A DNA stretch of 46,863 nucleotides from Rhizobiaceae bacterium (lineage in GTDB: Bacteria > Pseudomonadota > Alphaproteobacteria > Rhizobiales > Rhizobiaceae). Position 1 is the stretch's first letter. Each line of letters begins with the position of its first letter. Positions 37,695 to 45,961 of this stretch are shown one piece after another. Location of the stretch: NCBI GenBank assembly GCA_016763155.1, contig JAESUH010000056.1, forward strand, positions 1 to 46,863, written 5' to 3'. Under the pieces are notes generated by a model. That model was not told where the DNA came from, did not search any database, and was given only the letters and a program-made list of their open reading frames with translations. The translations under genes were made by a program, and so were the position numbers.

Positions 37695-39053
37695 TCAACC
37701 GGCCAATAAGTGAGGTAGCCACAGAGTGATTGCAGGAAATGCAATCAGGATTGCGATGCGAACCATTTCTGCTGCAAAAAACGGCATTACGCCCTTAAAT
37801 GTTTCGCTCATGGGGACATCCTTGGAGAGGGCTGAAATCACGAACACATTGAGACCTACTGGTGGCGTGATAAGCCCCAGTTCGACTACAATGAGCGCGA
37901 GAATTCCAAACCATACTTTGAGATCGTCAGTGCTCATGCCGAAGCCAGAACCATCTGCGACTTGGGCAAGGCCACCATTCATATCTACGAGTACCGGCCA
38001 GAAAAATGGAATGGCCAGCAAGATCATGGAAAGGGAATCCATTACACAACCAAGCAGGATCAATGAGAGCAGCAATAAAACCAGGACTGTCATCGGGGCG
38101 AGGCCGGAATTGACCATCCATTCAGCCATGGCTTGGGGCACGCCTGCGCGAGACATGAAGATTTTTAACATTTCCGCACCGAGCAGGATCAGGTAAATCA
38201 TGCCAGCAGTTTTTGCAGTATCACGTAAGGAATCTGCAAGTTCTTTCAGGCCAAGTTTTTTACGAAATGTGCCAAATACCCAAACCAGAAATACCCCAAT
38301 GGCAGCCGCCGGCGTGGGATCAAAAAAGCCTGCATAAATGCCACCGATAACGATGGCGAAAATACTCATTACCGGAATAGCGCCAATGGTGGCTGCGACG
38401 AATTCAGTGCGATCTGGTGTGGATCCGGCAGGGCCGGATTTCGGGAAGACTCTAACGTAAATTGCAATGGTCAGGATGAACATGAATACTGCCAGAAAAC
38501 CTGGAATAAACGCTGCCATGAACATGGAGACGATATCGGCTTCTACAATGATGGAATAGATGATCAACACTACGGAAGGCGGAATGAGGATGCCCAATAC
38601 GCCGCCAGCTGCTAAGGTACCCGTTGCCAGTGCACCGGAATAATTGAGGCGCTTCAGTTCAGGTAGTGCCACTTTACCCATGGTGGAGGCAGTGGCCAGT
38701 GATGAACCACATACGGCGCCAAAGCCTGCACACGCTGCAATTGCCGCCATGGCCGTGCCACCGCGCATCCAGCCAAGCCACGCATTGGCCGCGCGGAACA
38801 TATCCCGACTTAGGCCAGCCTTGGTTGCTAAGGCCCCCATCAGCACAAACATTGGCAGAACGGACAGGCTATAAATTGAGAATTGACCATAGGCCAGTGT
38901 CTTCAACTGGCTCATGAAAATTGATGGACCGTTAAGCAGGGATACTCCGATCCCTCCCACAAGTATCATGGCATAAGCGATTGGCATTCTGAGTGCGATC
39001 AGCGCAATCAAAGCTGCCAGACCAGCGAAGCCGATTAATAGGGCGTCAGCCAT
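37695..39053 (-). CDS. dctM: TRAP transporter large permease subunit (DctM)
   Basis: This 452-residue inner-membrane protein has about 12 hydrophobic segments. The family features are RMPIAYAMILVGGIG near the start and GFGAVCGSSLATASTMGKVALPELKR and GTLAAGGVLGILIPPS in the middle. It carries the Na+-driven substrate path. ATG 39053 (MADALLIGF) is chosen; it overlaps the dctQ stop by 8 bases, and the longer frame to 39110 lies wholly inside dctQ. Confidence 0.93.
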   Translation of the reverse strand: MADALLIGFAGLAALIALIALRMPIAYAMILVGGIGVSLLNGPSIFMSQLKTLAYGQFSIYSLSVLPMFVLMGALATKAGLSRDMFRAANAWLGWMRGGTAMAAIAACAGFGAVCGSSLATASTMGKVALPELKRLNYSGALATGTLAAGGVLGILIPPSVVLIIYSIIVEADIVSMFMAAFIPGFLAVFMFILTIAIYVRVFPKSGPAGSTPDRTEFVAATIGAIPVMSIFAIVIGGIYAGFFDPTPAAAIGVFLVWVFGTFRKKLGLKELADSLRDTAKTAGMIYLILLGAEMLKIFMSRAGVPQAMAEWMVNSGLAPMTVLVLLLLSLILLGCVMDSLSMILLAIPFFWPVLVDMNGGLAQVADGSGFGMSTDDLKVWFGILALIVVELGLITPPVGLNVFVISALSKDVPMSETFKGVMPFFAAEMVRIAILIAFPAITLWLPHLLAG

Positions 39054-39567
39054 TATTATTTGCTTTTCTAATTTCGGAGAAAGTTTCAGTGCCTGTAATG
39101 AAAGCCGCAATGCTTAATAAGAACAGTGAAAACAGGATTGGGATATAGGCGATCCAATGGGGAAAGCGCAGTACAATTGTGGTGTACTCATACTCTTTTT
39201 GATCGAGCATTCCATAATACATGCGCCATGCCAGAAGCAGGCTGAAAGCCAGTGCAACCAGTGCCGCAACGAATGTGAATACTGCAACCAGACGGTCAGG
39301 CGCGCGGGCCGTAAAAATATCCGCCGTGACATTTGAGCGAGTTAGCTGACAATAAGGCAGAAATGCAAATACTGCGATTGCAAGTCCCACTTGTGTCATC
39401 TCGAAGTCGCCCGCAAAGGGTTTCCAAACCACGGTGCCAATAACGGAATAAACGTTCATGGCAACAACCGCCAAAAGCAGGATGCCGCCAAGCATTGCCC
39501 AACCTTCAATGATAGAACGGGCGAAGCCAAATGACTTCGCCCGTTTTGTGTTGTTTGTATCTGACAT
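39046..39567 (-). CDS. dctQ: TRAP transporter small permease subunit (DctQ)
   Basis: This 173-residue membrane protein has four hydrophobic segments (near 23-45, 58-76, 90-115 and 138-160). Its position between dctP and dctM and its size identify it as DctQ, the small integral partner of DctM. The motif CQLTRSNVTADIFTARAP in the middle is typical of the family. It starts 11 bases after dctP ends, and its stop overlaps the dctM start. Confidence 0.92.
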   Translation of the reverse strand: MSDTNNTKRAKSFGFARSIIEGWAMLGGILLLAVVAMNVYSVIGTVVWKPFAGDFEMTQVGLAIAVFAFLPYCQLTRSNVTADIFTARAPDRLVAVFTFVAALVALAFSLLLAWRMYYGMLDQKEYEYTTIVLRFPHWIAYIPILFSLFLLSIAAFITGTETFSEIRKANNNG

Positions 39568-39578
39568 CGCTATCTAGA

Positions 39579-40622
39579 TTACATCTTTGAGTGTTTGGCG
39601 ATGAGTTCGCGAGCGCGCTTAACAAGGCCAGCTCCGTCAACACCTTTAGATGAAACATCTTCAACCCAACGCTGAACCACTGGCTCCAGTGCTTTGTCGA
39701 AAGCTGCTGTTTCTTCTTTGGTAAGTGTGATGTGGGTGTTACCTGAATCAACGGCAACTTTAATGCCATGCTCATCGCCAGCACGCCACAATTTGCCAAT
39801 TGTTTCCAACCAAGCAGGAGTAGATGCGTCTTTGAATGCCTTCTTGATGTCGTCCGGCAAAGCGTCCCAACGGCCCTTGTTCATGGACACCTGGAAAGTA
39901 GTGGTGCCAAGACGGGTTTTATTAAAGCCTTCGATCTGGAATTTGGTGTTTTTGTGGATGCCCAACGGCGGGATGATTTCCCATGGGATCAATGCACCAT
40001 CGACAGTGCCTTTTTGAAGCGCTTCTGGAAGCGCTGGAACTGGCATTCCTTTTGGAATGGCACCAAGGGCTTCAATCACCATAACACCGGTACGGCTTGG
40101 AATACGCAGGATCATGCCTTTCAAATCAGAAGGCTTGCGCACTTCTTTTTCGCGCATGTGGATGGCTTGTCCAGCATGTACGTGAAGGAACATGACTTCC
40201 AGGCCTTTATATTCCTGACGAAGCGTATCTTCGAACATGTCATACATGGCAAGGTTTGTTGCGGTAATGTTGCCTGTATAGACTGTTGGCAGCTCAAAAA
40301 CTTCGGTGCGCGGGAAAAGGCCAGGTGTATAGCCATTCACGGTCCAGATCAGATCAACCACGCCGTCACGGGCTTGTTGAACGAGTTCTGGTGGTTTGCC
40401 ACCAAGTGTCATGGATGGATAGATTTCGATGTGGACGCGGCCACCAGAATTTTTGGCAACTTGCTCTGCCCAAGGTGTCAGCATTTTTGTATGTGCTGGC
40501 GATTTTCCTGAAAGCAGGTGATGCATTTTAAATTCAAATTCAGCAGCGGCTGCTCCAGCCACTCCCAACGCGCTAAGTGCCAGCCCGATGGCTGCACTTT
40601 TCAATAGATTCATAGATTTCAT
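39579..40622 (-). CDS. dctP: TRAP transporter substrate-binding protein (DctP family)
   Basis: This 347-residue periplasmic protein has a signal peptide (hydrophobic 7-25, cleavage near AAA-AE). The mature protein has the TRAP binding fold, including the conserved carboxylate-binding Arg in KGMILRIPSRTG near 169-180. Substrates of this family are organic acids; the 2-oxo acid or aromatic acid type would fit the neighbouring decarboxylase. ATG 40622 has GGGAGA about 7 bases upstream and begins the dctP-dctQ-dctM-decarboxylase operon. Confidence 0.93.
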   Translation of the reverse strand: MKSMNLLKSAAIGLALSALGVAGAAAAEFEFKMHHLLSGKSPAHTKMLTPWAEQVAKNSGGRVHIEIYPSMTLGGKPPELVQQARDGVVDLIWTVNGYTPGLFPRTEVFELPTVYTGNITATNLAMYDMFEDTLRQEYKGLEVMFLHVHAGQAIHMREKEVRKPSDLKGMILRIPSRTGVMVIEALGAIPKGMPVPALPEALQKGTVDGALIPWEIIPPLGIHKNTKFQIEGFNKTRLGTTTFQVSMNKGRWDALPDDIKKAFKDASTPAWLETIGKLWRAGDEHGIKVAVDSGNTHITLTKEETAAFDKALEPVVQRWVEDVSSKGVDGAGLVKRARELIAKHSKM

Positions 40623-40870
40623 GGTAGTTCTCCCGGTTATAAAAATCTGCCAGACACTCTTGGAGTGGCAGATCGTTGCTTAGGTCTAAATTTTGTTTCC
40701 CCGAATATCAAGCACCTTTTTAAGGTTGTAAAAATATCATTAACATGTGGCGTAATGTCCAGATATTGATCCATTTTATTGTTGCTTATAATTGGCGCAG
40801 AGTCCAATCGCGCAAACAAATTTTGCAATTTTTTGATAGAATTTCCTAACCAAGGCAGATAGTAGAACCT

Positions 40871-41299
40871 ATGACATATTTAATGCAGATATTTTGGGGC
40901 AGTGTGGTGCTGGGCACATGCTCACTGGTTCATCTGGTGATTTTGGTCTGGTCAGTCGACTTGGTGAAACGTCTCAACGATCTCACGCAAAAGCACCGTA
41001 ACAGCTTGCGCTGGGGTATTATGTTTGGCTTGGCTTTTGGCATGGTGGTGCTTGCCCATACAATTCAGGTATGGATATGGGCCAGTTCATTTATGTATCT
41101 TGGGGTGTTCACTGAATTGGCCGATGCAATCTATTTTTCGCTGGTGACTTATACGACTGTTGGGTATGGCGACGTTACTGCTGGCGATGGGTTTAGAATT
41201 TACGCGGCTATGGCGGCGGTGACCGGGCTACTCAATTTTGGTTTGAGTACAGCATTTCTGGTTGGGCTGTTTAGTAAACTGATGCCGGATTACAGTTAG
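40871..41299 (+). CDS. Small K+ channel-like membrane protein
   Basis: This 142-residue membrane protein has the potassium-channel selectivity filter TTVGYGD at 95-101, preceded by a pore helix (ADAIYFSLVTY). Hydrophobic segments lie at about 6-28, 48-72 and 109-136, so it has one more N-terminal helix than a minimal two-helix pore domain. There is no cytoplasmic regulatory domain. A homotetrameric ion channel is likely. It is divergent from dctP and has no partner gene. Confidence 0.83.
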   Translation: MTYLMQIFWGSVVLGTCSLVHLVILVWSVDLVKRLNDLTQKHRNSLRWGIMFGLAFGMVVLAHTIQVWIWASSFMYLGVFTELADAIYFSLVTYTTVGYGDVTAGDGFRIYAAMAAVTGLLNFGLSTAFLVGLFSKLMPDYS

Positions 41300-41334
41300 G
41301 GTTTGCCCCTGAAGTTCATCCGGCACCAATATTG

Positions 41335-41910
41335 CTAGGCAGCGCTGAGTTGCTCAGCAGCCATTGTATGTTCGTTTATCAATTGCGCGTTCTTATTCAG
41401 TTGTTCCTGCAATTCGATGTTTTTTGCTCGCAATTCTTCAAGCTCGTCATTGATGCGTTCGCGCTCTTCGTCAGTCTTTTTGCGCTCAGCAGCTTCAATT
41501 TTCTCGAACCGCTCCTTCATGGTGTCGTTTTCCAACCTAAGCGAATTGTAATTTTCGCCGAGATAGGTTTCTACCTTGCCTTCAACCGCTGCAATTTTTT
41601 GTTCAAGAATATTTTTTAACTCTTCCGTTTCAGCCACAGCGGCGGCACGGGCGGCGGCTTGGGATTTTGATTTCGCAAATGGGCCAAGTGCGCTTGCCAG
41701 AATAAGAACCAATAAGGCTGGTGCTGCAAATTTTTCAAGGGTGTGAGTGAGATCAATAACGCCAAGATTGTAAATGCCAGCGAATAAAACCACTATTGCA
41801 ACGAGGCTGAGTACCGAGCAGACAATGCCCAGTATTCCCATTATCATGGCACCTTTGCCAGATTTACCCTTTTCAGCGTCTTTCGCCTTAGCGTCTATTT
41901 TCTTAGCCAT
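41335..41910 (-). CDS. Membrane-anchored coiled-coil protein of unknown function
   Basis: I do not recognise this family. The 191-residue protein has a lysine-rich N-terminus (MAKKIDAKAKDAEKG), two hydrophobic segments at about 21-46 and 58-78, and a long helical coiled coil from about 92 to 185, rich in Glu, Lys and Leu (EELKNILEQK..., ERINDELEELRAKNIELQEQ). Both ends probably face the cytoplasm. It is a single gene, convergent with the channel gene. The length, codon usage and composition support it as a real gene. Confidence 0.7.
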   Translation of the reverse strand: MAKKIDAKAKDAEKGKSGKGAMIMGILGIVCSVLSLVAIVVLFAGIYNLGVIDLTHTLEKFAAPALLVLILASALGPFAKSKSQAAARAAAVAETEELKNILEQKIAAVEGKVETYLGENYNSLRLENDTMKERFEKIEAAERKKTDEERERINDELEELRAKNIELQEQLNKNAQLINEHTMAAEQLSAA

Positions 41911-42173
41911 GATTGAGTGTCCCTCGTCAATACGCAGTCTTTTATTATGATCCCGAAATTGATTTCCGGTTATGATTATTCAGATAGATATTCCAGACAT
42001 TGTCTGGCCGAGTTTGCATCATGCATCAGGTATATTTTCCCGCTCGATCAACAAATACTACGATATCAACTTTAAGATTTCGCAAAATGAGTTGGTAAAT
42101 TATTTATTACGAGAAAATGCCGTGGCCAAAGGTTTTCATGAATTTTGGAGCGGGTATTTTGGCAGGCTTTGGG

Positions 42174-42779
42174 CTACATATAAGCCTTGTCGGCTTTACC
42201 CATAATCAGCACCCAATAATGGGTGAAGCGGGGATTTCTGCCCGAAGTGTTGAAACCATAAGCCAGACCAGCAAGGGTGTAACCGCGTTTCATCATGTTT
42301 TTCCGGTGGCCGCGTGAACCCAGCCAACCTTCCAGCGCGGCATCAACCGAACCGTAGCCGACGCCGATGTTCTCGCCTGATGAATTGTTGTATCCAACGG
42401 CGAAGATGCGACTTTTAAAGTCTGTTCCTGGTCCGATTTCATGGCCGTAGAGACCCCGCGATCCCATTAGGTTAGCGTAGTCCTGAGCTGCCTTTTGCAA
42501 GCGCCGGTCTTGGTTAAACTCGGGCAAATAATGACTGCGGCGAATGGCGTTGAGTTTTCTAAAGCCATCGGCAACGTCAAAACGGAGCGGAGTGGGCGTT
42601 TCCTTGGGAATCTGACGCCGTTTATTTCCCTGACCACCGACACCATGGCTGGAGCTGCCGCGGGCACATCCCTGCAACAGAGCCGTACCTGCCAGCAAAA
42701 ACATGGAGCCGGTAAAGACTATCCGGCGGCGTGCAGGATCTATGGGAGTATCGTGATGGCTGTGGATGTCTAATGTCAT
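42174..42779 (-). CDS. CAP-domain (SCP/PR1) lipoprotein
   Basis: This 201-residue protein begins with RRRIVF and a hydrophobic stretch (22-37) ending in a lipobox LLQGC, with Cys38 as the lipid-modified residue, so it should be an envelope lipoprotein. A Gly/Ser linker leads to the CAP domain (about 70-195), marked by LNAIRRSHYLPEFNQDRRLQKAAQDYA, GENIGVG, the GHRKNMM signature and YWVLIMG. CAP proteins have varied, mostly unknown roles in the bacterial envelope. The gene stands alone. Confidence 0.86.
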   Translation of the reverse strand: MTLDIHSHHDTPIDPARRRIVFTGSMFLLAGTALLQGCARGSSSHGVGGQGNKRRQIPKETPTPLRFDVADGFRKLNAIRRSHYLPEFNQDRRLQKAAQDYANLMGSRGLYGHEIGPGTDFKSRIFAVGYNNSSGENIGVGYGSVDAALEGWLGSRGHRKNMMKRGYTLAGLAYGFNTSGRNPRFTHYWVLIMGKADKAYM

Positions 42780-42915
42780 GAGGCCATTCTAGGGGTGAAC
42801 GGTTAATCAGGCATTTTTAAGGGTGGTTAATGAAACCTTGTCATGCTCATTTGGACAGATATTGTTTTTGCCTGATGGTTTGGCTCAACCACTGCTGGCA
42901 CCCTAAGTACAGATA

Positions 42916-44004
42916 TTACCTGTCGTTATCGCCAACAGTGCGGTTTCTACCTCTGTTTTTAGCTTCATAAAGTCTTTTGTCGGCGCGTTTGACAAAAGTT
43001 TCAGGAATGTCGTTGTCGCGCAACTGAGTAACTCCAAAAGATGCAGTGACAGTTCCAATAGATTGGCGGCTTCTGGAGAGAGAGAGCTTGGCGCTCTCAA
43101 GCTGGGTGCGAATGTTTTCAATCAGAACTTTTGCATTGGCGACTTCTGTATTAGGCAGGATAGCGGCGAATTCTTCTCCGCCATAACGGGCAACAATATC
43201 GCCCCCTTTTACGCTTTTTTTCAGTAGCGAACCAAAGAATTTCAGAACCTGATCGCCAATAACATGACCATAGGTGTCGTTCACCCTTTTGAAGTGATCG
43301 ATGTCAATCAATGCCAGGCACATAGGCGTCTTTTTTTCTCTGGCTACGGCAATTTCTTTAACCAGGCTTTGCTCAAACCAGCGGCGGTTTGAAATATTAG
43401 TCAAGGAATCGCGCATTTCGTTTTCTTGCGCTTTTTTCAACTTGGTTTGCATGGTTTGAATTTGTTTTTTCGAGCGTTTCAGGTTGGTCGCCAAGTCCGA
43501 GGTTCTGTCCCGCATTTTTGTATTTTCGGCAATGAGAAATTCAATGATCTTCTTAACTTGATTAGGGTTTTCTGCGTCTGAAAGTTCACCCATAGTCTGA
43601 TTGAGAGTTCCGGAGTAATCTTCTCCGGATTTAATGTGAGACTGCATCAGGTCCAAAATACCAACCATTTGCTTTTCAAGTTTTACACTTGTCTCGCCGC
43701 CGGAATTATTTCCCTTAGTAAGTGAAGAAAGAAATTCGCTGTGAATCAGTTCTATATCATATGGACCAAAGGATGATTCTCCATTGATAAGTTTGTCTAT
43801 TTCGGTTTTTACTTTAAGATCAGTTCCAGATGCATAAGTATACCATACCTCATAAGCTTTTGGCACGGGGGGTATGCTGTGTGTATTGGCTAGTTCCAAT
43901 GCGGTATTGGCAAACTTTACCGTAACTTCGTAGTCTTTATTAGTTACAACCTTGCTATCAAAAGCCGACTTTGAGGCCGTTTTGGAAGTATCAGGAACGT
44001 TCAT
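42916..44004 (-). CDS. Diguanylate cyclase (GGDEF domain)
   Basis: This 362-residue cytoplasmic protein should make cyclic di-GMP from GTP. The GGDEF domain occupies about 195-360, with the active-site motif GGEEF at 275-279 and DIDHFKRVNDTYGHVIGD (234-251) binding metal and substrate. The usual inhibitory I-site RxxD is KGGD here (266-269), so product inhibition may be weak. The first 155 residues form a globular domain with no named family I recognise, followed by a coiled coil (about 160-197). No membrane segment is seen, so it senses a cytoplasmic signal. It stands alone. Confidence 0.9.
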   Translation of the reverse strand: MNVPDTSKTASKSAFDSKVVTNKDYEVTVKFANTALELANTHSIPPVPKAYEVWYTYASGTDLKVKTEIDKLINGESSFGPYDIELIHSEFLSSLTKGNNSGGETSVKLEKQMVGILDLMQSHIKSGEDYSGTLNQTMGELSDAENPNQVKKIIEFLIAENTKMRDRTSDLATNLKRSKKQIQTMQTKLKKAQENEMRDSLTNISNRRWFEQSLVKEIAVAREKKTPMCLALIDIDHFKRVNDTYGHVIGDQVLKFFGSLLKKSVKGGDIVARYGGEEFAAILPNTEVANAKVLIENIRTQLESAKLSLSRSRQSIGTVTASFGVTQLRDNDIPETFVKRADKRLYEAKNRGRNRTVGDNDR

Positions 44005-44175
44005 TTGGTTGAGCTTTGTTATGAGTGTGAAAGTGATTCCTCAGAATTCCATATTTATATGTGGAATCCTATATGTCCAGCATATCCGGTCGGTTTTTTG
44101 CGATTTTGCTTGGTTCACGGCCGAATACGGCCACTTTCACTGCAAAAAAGCAATTTCAGCGCCGTGTATACCGCT

Positions 44176-44209
44176 ACGTGCCAATTTTAACTATGTAAAG
44201 TTGGCACGT
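44176..44209. terminator. Hairpin after the Gfo/Idh/MocA gene
   Basis: ACGTGCCAA (44176-44184) pairs with TTGGCACGT (44201-44209), and the stem extends inward to about 14 bp with one wobble and one bulge. It lies at the 3' end of the minus-strand gene, ending 1 base from its stop codon. No T tract follows, so its strength as an intrinsic terminator is doubtful. Confidence 0.45.
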
Positions 44210-45244
44210 CTAAAAATACACCCGGGTGCCTTTTTGGCTTGATTCCATCATGGCTTCGATCACACGTAATGTGTTGCGGGTTTCTTCTACGGGAACCGGT
44301 ACGGGGGTGCCATTGGTGATGGCCTTTTGTAGCTCAATGTAAAATTGGTGATAGGAGCCGGGAATGCTTGGAACCTGGCGGGTGGCCGGGTTGTCATCAT
44401 CATGGGTGGTCACAGTTGCCCAGCGTTCCTGCGGCTCTTTTCCGTAAGTGTCATCGGCGGCCGTGAGGCCCGCAATCAACTGGTCTTCCTGGCAATCCAT
44501 GAAAGATTTCATGTAAGAGGCTTTGGTGCCGTGAATGGCGTAGCGGGTGGTGCTGTCTGGCACGTAATAAGCAGCAAACAGATCGATGCGTGTGTTTCCC
44601 TTTGCCATGCGGGCGTGAAATACGTCCTTGATTTGACTGTTCTCGCGCTGGGTTAGGATGTCGCCCTCAATCCAGTCTGGCAGACCGAACAGGACCAGCA
44701 TTTGATCGATCAAATGGTGACCAAGGTCATAGTGGATGCCGACAGCGGGAGTAGCGGTTTCCTGCCACACGCTACCCACATTGGGGCGGCTGAATTCAAA
44801 ATGGGCACGGTAGGAGTTTATCTCGCCCAGTTCACCACTTTCAATGAGCTGGCGCAGGGTAAGAAAATCGCTGTCCCAGCGGCGATTTTGAAAGCAAGTG
44901 ACAATCCTTCCGGCTTTTTTTGCAGCGGCAATGATCGCATCCACTTCGTCAACGCTTGCGGCAAAGGGTTTGTCTACCACCACATGTTTGCCTGCAGCTA
45001 ACACCTCAAGAGCTTGTTCGGCATGAAAGGATGCTGGGCTGGCAAGAACCACCAGGTCGATATTGGTGTCTGCGCAAAGCTCTTGAATGTTTGCATGAAC
45101 TTTCAAATCAGGAAAATCTGCGTGCACCTTGGTAGGGTCTGAAGAGGAAATTGCGGCCAGTTCAACGCCTGCAGGTTTTAACAAAGGGGCATGAAATACT
45201 TTTCCTGCAAAGCCGTAACCGACAATTCCAACTCTTAGTGCCAT
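44210..45244 (-). CDS. Gfo/Idh/MocA family oxidoreductase
   Basis: This 344-residue NAD(P)-dependent oxidoreductase has the Rossmann start VGIVGYGFAGKVFHAPLL (5-22), the DKPFA motif (91-95) of the catalytic lysine, and a second-domain region with YDLGHHLIDQM. It acts on sugars, inositols or related compounds; the exact substrate is unknown. It lies directly downstream of the tetR gene on the same strand. An operator-like palindrome sits 21-38 bases before its start, so it is probably controlled by that regulator. Confidence 0.9.
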   Translation of the reverse strand: MALRVGIVGYGFAGKVFHAPLLKPAGVELAAISSSDPTKVHADFPDLKVHANIQELCADTNIDLVVLASPASFHAEQALEVLAAGKHVVVDKPFAASVDEVDAIIAAAKKAGRIVTCFQNRRWDSDFLTLRQLIESGELGEINSYRAHFEFSRPNVGSVWQETATPAVGIHYDLGHHLIDQMLVLFGLPDWIEGDILTQRENSQIKDVFHARMAKGNTRIDLFAAYYVPDSTTRYAIHGTKASYMKSFMDCQEDQLIAGLTAADDTYGKEPQERWATVTTHDDDNPATRQVPSIPGSYHQFYIELQKAITNGTPVPVPVEETRNTLRVIEAMMESSQKGTRVYF

Positions 45245-45264
45245 AATAATTCTCTTTCAAAAAT

Positions 45265-45282
45265 AAACCGACCGGGCGGTTT
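45265..45282. promoter_or_regulatory. Operator-like palindrome 1, upstream of the oxidoreductase gene
   Basis: The 18-bp near-palindrome AAACCGACCGGGCGGTTT differs from a perfect dyad at one pair. It lies in the 46-base gap between tetR and the Gfo/Idh gene and would overlap the latter's promoter. Its left part, ATAAACCGACCGG (from 45263), is identical to that of the second palindrome at 45917. TetR-family regulators often bind sites of this type. Confidence 0.6.
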
Positions 45283-45290
45283 GTAATATA

Positions 45291-45884
45291 CTAATAATGC
45301 GTAATGCCATTTAAAAATAAATCACAGGCAGTTCTGGCATAGTCCATACGCGATTGCCTGCTGGCACGGCCATTCCACATATAATACCAGTTCATCGCTC
45401 CAAACAAGGACATGGTGATGGCGTGCAGTTCATTATCCTTGCGAAATCTATCCGGGCGAATGGCGATTATGGCTTCACTGACCATGTTCACTACCTGCCG
45501 TTGGCGTTTTAATAATATTTCCAGCTTTGGTTTTGAGAGCTCGTTTTCAGCAATAATCTGGGTTCGGTGCTGATCTTCAGCATCGGAATACACGGTTAGG
45601 AATGCGAGGATAATTTCATAGAAATAGTCTTCTGGTGAGTGATCTAATTGTTTGATCTTGCTTAGTTTTTGCACTAAATTTTGCATGTGCTGGTCCAGCA
45701 CTTCAAACAGTAATTCGTCCTTGCTGGCGAAATAGTGATAGATAGAGGCTTTTGAAATGCCGCATTGGCTGGCAATGCTGCTCATTGAGGCGCGATCGAA
45801 ACCGGTGTTGGCAAAACTTTTCGCGGCGGTTTTTAAAATCGCGTCACGCTTTTGGTCGTGGTCTTCGGCGATGGTTCTTGCCAT
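45291..45884 (-). CDS. TetR/AcrR family transcriptional regulator
   Basis: This 197-residue repressor has an N-terminal helix-turn-helix (about 31-57: ASMSSIASQCGISKASIYHYFASKDEL) and a helical ligand-binding domain with no obvious metal or ligand motif. I chose ATG 45884 (MARTIAEDHD), with AAGGG about 9 bases upstream; the longer frame would begin inside the operator region. Two near-identical palindromes flank it (45265 and 45917), so self-control and control of the neighbouring genes are likely. Confidence 0.9.
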   Translation of the reverse strand: MARTIAEDHDQKRDAILKTAAKSFANTGFDRASMSSIASQCGISKASIYHYFASKDELLFEVLDQHMQNLVQKLSKIKQLDHSPEDYFYEIILAFLTVYSDAEDQHRTQIIAENELSKPKLEILLKRQRQVVNMVSEAIIAIRPDRFRKDNELHAITMSLFGAMNWYYMWNGRASRQSRMDYARTACDLFLNGITHY

Positions 45885-45916
45885 GATTTGGCCCTTGTGA
45901 TATCGCTTCATTACAT

Positions 45917-45934
45917 AAACCGACCGGAAGGTCA
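45917..45934. promoter_or_regulatory. Operator-like palindrome 2, between tetR and the sulfite-oxidase-type gene
   Basis: The sequence AAACCGACCGGAAGGTCA has the dyad core GACC-ggaa-GGTC and begins with the same ATAAACCGACCGG (from 45915) as the site at 45265. It lies 33 bases before the tetR start and 27 bases before the divergent molybdoenzyme gene, so one bound repressor could control both. Confidence 0.6.
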
Positions 45935-45961
45935 ATAATACGCATTGCTGAAAGGTCTGGT

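Noticed and set aside
39768-40511. 247-codon open frame antisense to dctP
   Set aside because: It is a shadow of dctP; its sequence is rich in Trp, Cys and Phe, typical of antisense translation.
41972-42205. 77-codon plus-strand frame between the coiled-coil gene and the CAP gene
   Set aside because: No ribosome site, no family resemblance, and its end overlaps the CAP lipoprotein gene.
42800-42835. Second CtrA-like site upstream of the CAP lipoprotein gene
   Set aside because: The two TTAA halves are spaced by 6 bases rather than 7, so it does not match the consensus.
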